A model generated the notes under the pieces. The model saw only the letters and a list, made by a program, of their open reading frames with translations, was not told where the DNA came from and did no database searches. A DNA stretch of 51,300 nucleotides from Verrucomicrobiota bacterium (GTDB lineage Bacteria > Verrucomicrobiota > Verrucomicrobiia > Chthoniobacterales > JAFAMB01): positions 1 to 51,300 of the forward strand of contig JAFBAP010000015.1 in NCBI GenBank assembly GCA_019247695.1, read 5' to 3'. The translations under genes were made by a program, and so were the position numbers. This document shows positions 50,230-51,300 of the stretch, piece after piece. The first letter of the stretch is position 1. The number at the start of each line of letters is the position of its first letter.

Positions 50230-51029
50230 TCCGGCTAAGCATCGCGCTGCTCATCTGGGCCGGACTGGTGGCAGGGGCAGCGGAGGGGGCGGAAGGTAAG
50301 CCGGAATGGTTCCAGGATCTGACCTCCCGCCGCCCTCCCGGGAACTTCACGCCTCCGCCTGCCATGCGCATGGTCTACCGCTTCGGGTGGAGCGGGTTCC
50401 CGGCTGCCCGGGCGGAGGTTCAATTCCAGGCCGGACACGGCGTCTATGAGTCTGATGCCACGGGCGGCACCTATGGTTTTCCCCGAACGCTCTTCCGGCT
50501 GGACGTGACCTTTCGAAGCACCACCGATCGCGCCACCTTGCACCCGCTGCACCTTTTCCAGGAAGAACGCTACCGGGCGGAAACGGTCCGGACCAACATC
50601 GATTATAAACCGGATCGCCTGGTTGCGCTGCGCGAGGTTACCCCGGAAAAAAATCCGTCAAAGCCCAACACCTTCGACCTCACGCCGGCATTTGACATTC
50701 AGAGCGCCGTTCTCTGGCTTCGAAGCACGCCGTTGCAGACGGGCCAGAAAGAGACGTTCATCGTCTGGCCCTCAAACGCCCCTTACCTGGCGACCGTCAC
50801 GGTGCTCGGCCGTGAACGGATCCGGGCAGCCGGAGAGGAGCGGCCCGCCATCAAGCTCGACCTCCAGCTCAAACGGATCGACAAGAACCTCCAGCTCAAG
50901 GAGCATAAAAAGTTCAAGAGCGGTCGCGCCTGGCTGTCCGATGATGAGCTGCGAGTTCCGCTGCGCGTGGAAGCGGATATTTTTGTCGGATACGTCTACG
51001 CAGAACTCGAATCGTTCCAACGTGAATAG
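50226..51029 (+). CDS. DUF3108-like secreted protein
   Basis: The 267-residue protein starts with GTG overlapping the batE stop. It has a signal peptide (about 3-20, end AEGAEG) and a beta-strand-rich mature domain with the FRLDVTFRSTTDR and ADIFVGYVYAELESF segments typical of DUF3108 proteins, a periplasmic or outer-membrane-associated family of unknown role. It closes the bat operon; co-transcription suggests a link to that system. Confidence 0.8.
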   Translation: MIRLSIALLIWAGLVAGAAEGAEGKPEWFQDLTSRRPPGNFTPPPAMRMVYRFGWSGFPAARAEVQFQAGHGVYESDATGGTYGFPRTLFRLDVTFRSTTDRATLHPLHLFQEERYRAETVRTNIDYKPDRLVALREVTPEKNPSKPNTFDLTPAFDIQSAVLWLRSTPLQTGQKETFIVWPSNAPYLATVTVLGRERIRAAGEERPAIKLDLQLKRIDKNLQLKEHKKFKSGRAWLSDDELRVPLRVEADIFVGYVYAELESFQRE

Positions 51030-51038
51030 GAAAGAAAT

Positions 51039-51300
51039 GTTCGGAGTTCGGAGCTCGGAGTTCGGCGTTCGGAGGCAGCAATCATCCGCAGAACACGCAG
51101 ACGAACGTAGAAAAGGGAAAACATCCACAGATTACACGGATTGACCCAGCTTAAGGTCACACGGGGGGCACAGCGTAAGAGTTCACACGGCGAACACGGC
51201 GAACACGGCGAACCACGGCGGAAAGAAGAGTTACAGGCTTGACATCCGCGACTCTTCCCCAAGCTCGTGCCCGACACCCGACACCCGACACCCGACACCC
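51039..51300. repeat. Composite intergenic repeat block, cut by window end
   Basis: It begins 10 bases after the DUF3108 stop with GTTCGGAG heptamers (51039-51075), then ATCCGCAGAACACGCAG ... CAGCTTAAG (51082-51153), a CACGGCG module (51186-51220), GAGTTACAGGCTTGACA and a CCCGACA array (51270-51300, four units and running on). The last part matches the reverse complement of the block at 36164-36399. Confidence 0.9.

Overview
The window is about 51 kb of GC-rich bacterial chromosome with 46 protein genes that I can support (one cut by the left edge). I saw no tRNA, rRNA, CRISPR array, phage gene or transposase. The gene set points to a soil or freshwater member of the Verrucomicrobiota: a MoxR-DUF58-Bat operon, an MglA GTPase with a roadblock partner, GuaB3, futalosine-type amidohydrolase candidates, general lack of strong Shine-Dalgarno sequences, and large intergenic repeats. 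This placement is inference; no marker here was phylogenetically tested.

Layout. 1-645: end of a LytTR response regulator. 697-4251: overlapping genes for a CbiX-type chelatase, a DR2241-like Fe-S protein, an amidohydrolase and a D,D-carboxypeptidase. 4893-8634: a sigma-54 activator (with a GAFPGA instead of GAFTGA loop), rpoN and a secreted unknown protein. 8784-11119: a roadblock-tailed protein and an MglA-like GTPase. 11443-16039: ExbB, ExbD, a TonB-like protein, a membrane zinc-ribbon protein, GuaB3 and FabF. 16444-17592: a site-2 protease. 17777-23988 (minus strand): a sugar or polyol uptake and catabolism locus (dehydrogenase, binding protein, permease, ATPase, class II aldolase, ROK regulator). 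24538-28066 (minus): murA, prmC, prfA, rpmE. 28095-29498: an adenylate-forming ligase. 29503-36155 (minus): two aldo/keto reductases, a large secreted six-hairpin glycosidase-like protein, a small secreted protein and a methyltransferase. 36390-39152 (minus): marR, tolC and a laccase-domain protein, coupled by overlaps. 39405-40760: isocitrate dehydrogenase. 40924-42186 (minus): an AI-2E/PerM-type transporter. 42301-51029: moxR, DUF58, DUF4381, batA, batB-batC fusion, batD, batE and a DUF3108 gene.

The most unusual content is between the genes. Eleven intergenic blocks are built from the same few modules: CACGGCG-rich stretches, an ATCCGCAGAACACGCAG...CACAGATTAAG stretch, and three kinds of 7-bp tandem repeat (CCCGTTA, CTCCGAA, TGTCGGG). 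Two blocks of about 400 bp (16042-16482 and 24131-24533) are near copies of each other in opposite orientation and bracket the protease and sugar locus. Another (4258-4761) is a single giant inverted repeat of about 500 bp. All eleven blocks lie directly behind the 3' end of a gene; none is in a purely divergent promoter gap. Four of them have the same polarity relative to the gene that precedes them. Two genes take their last codons from such a block. This looks like a family of polar, modular, 3'-end-associated repeats, possibly acting as terminators or mRNA 3' structures, or being mobile DNA that targets gene ends.

The genes otherwise form recognisable functional units: nitrogen/envelope-stress type sigma-54 control, cell-polarity or motility GTPase signalling, proton-motive-force energy transduction, carbohydrate import, translation termination (prfA beside the gene for its methylase prmC) and a membrane-anchored VWA-protein (Bat) complex.
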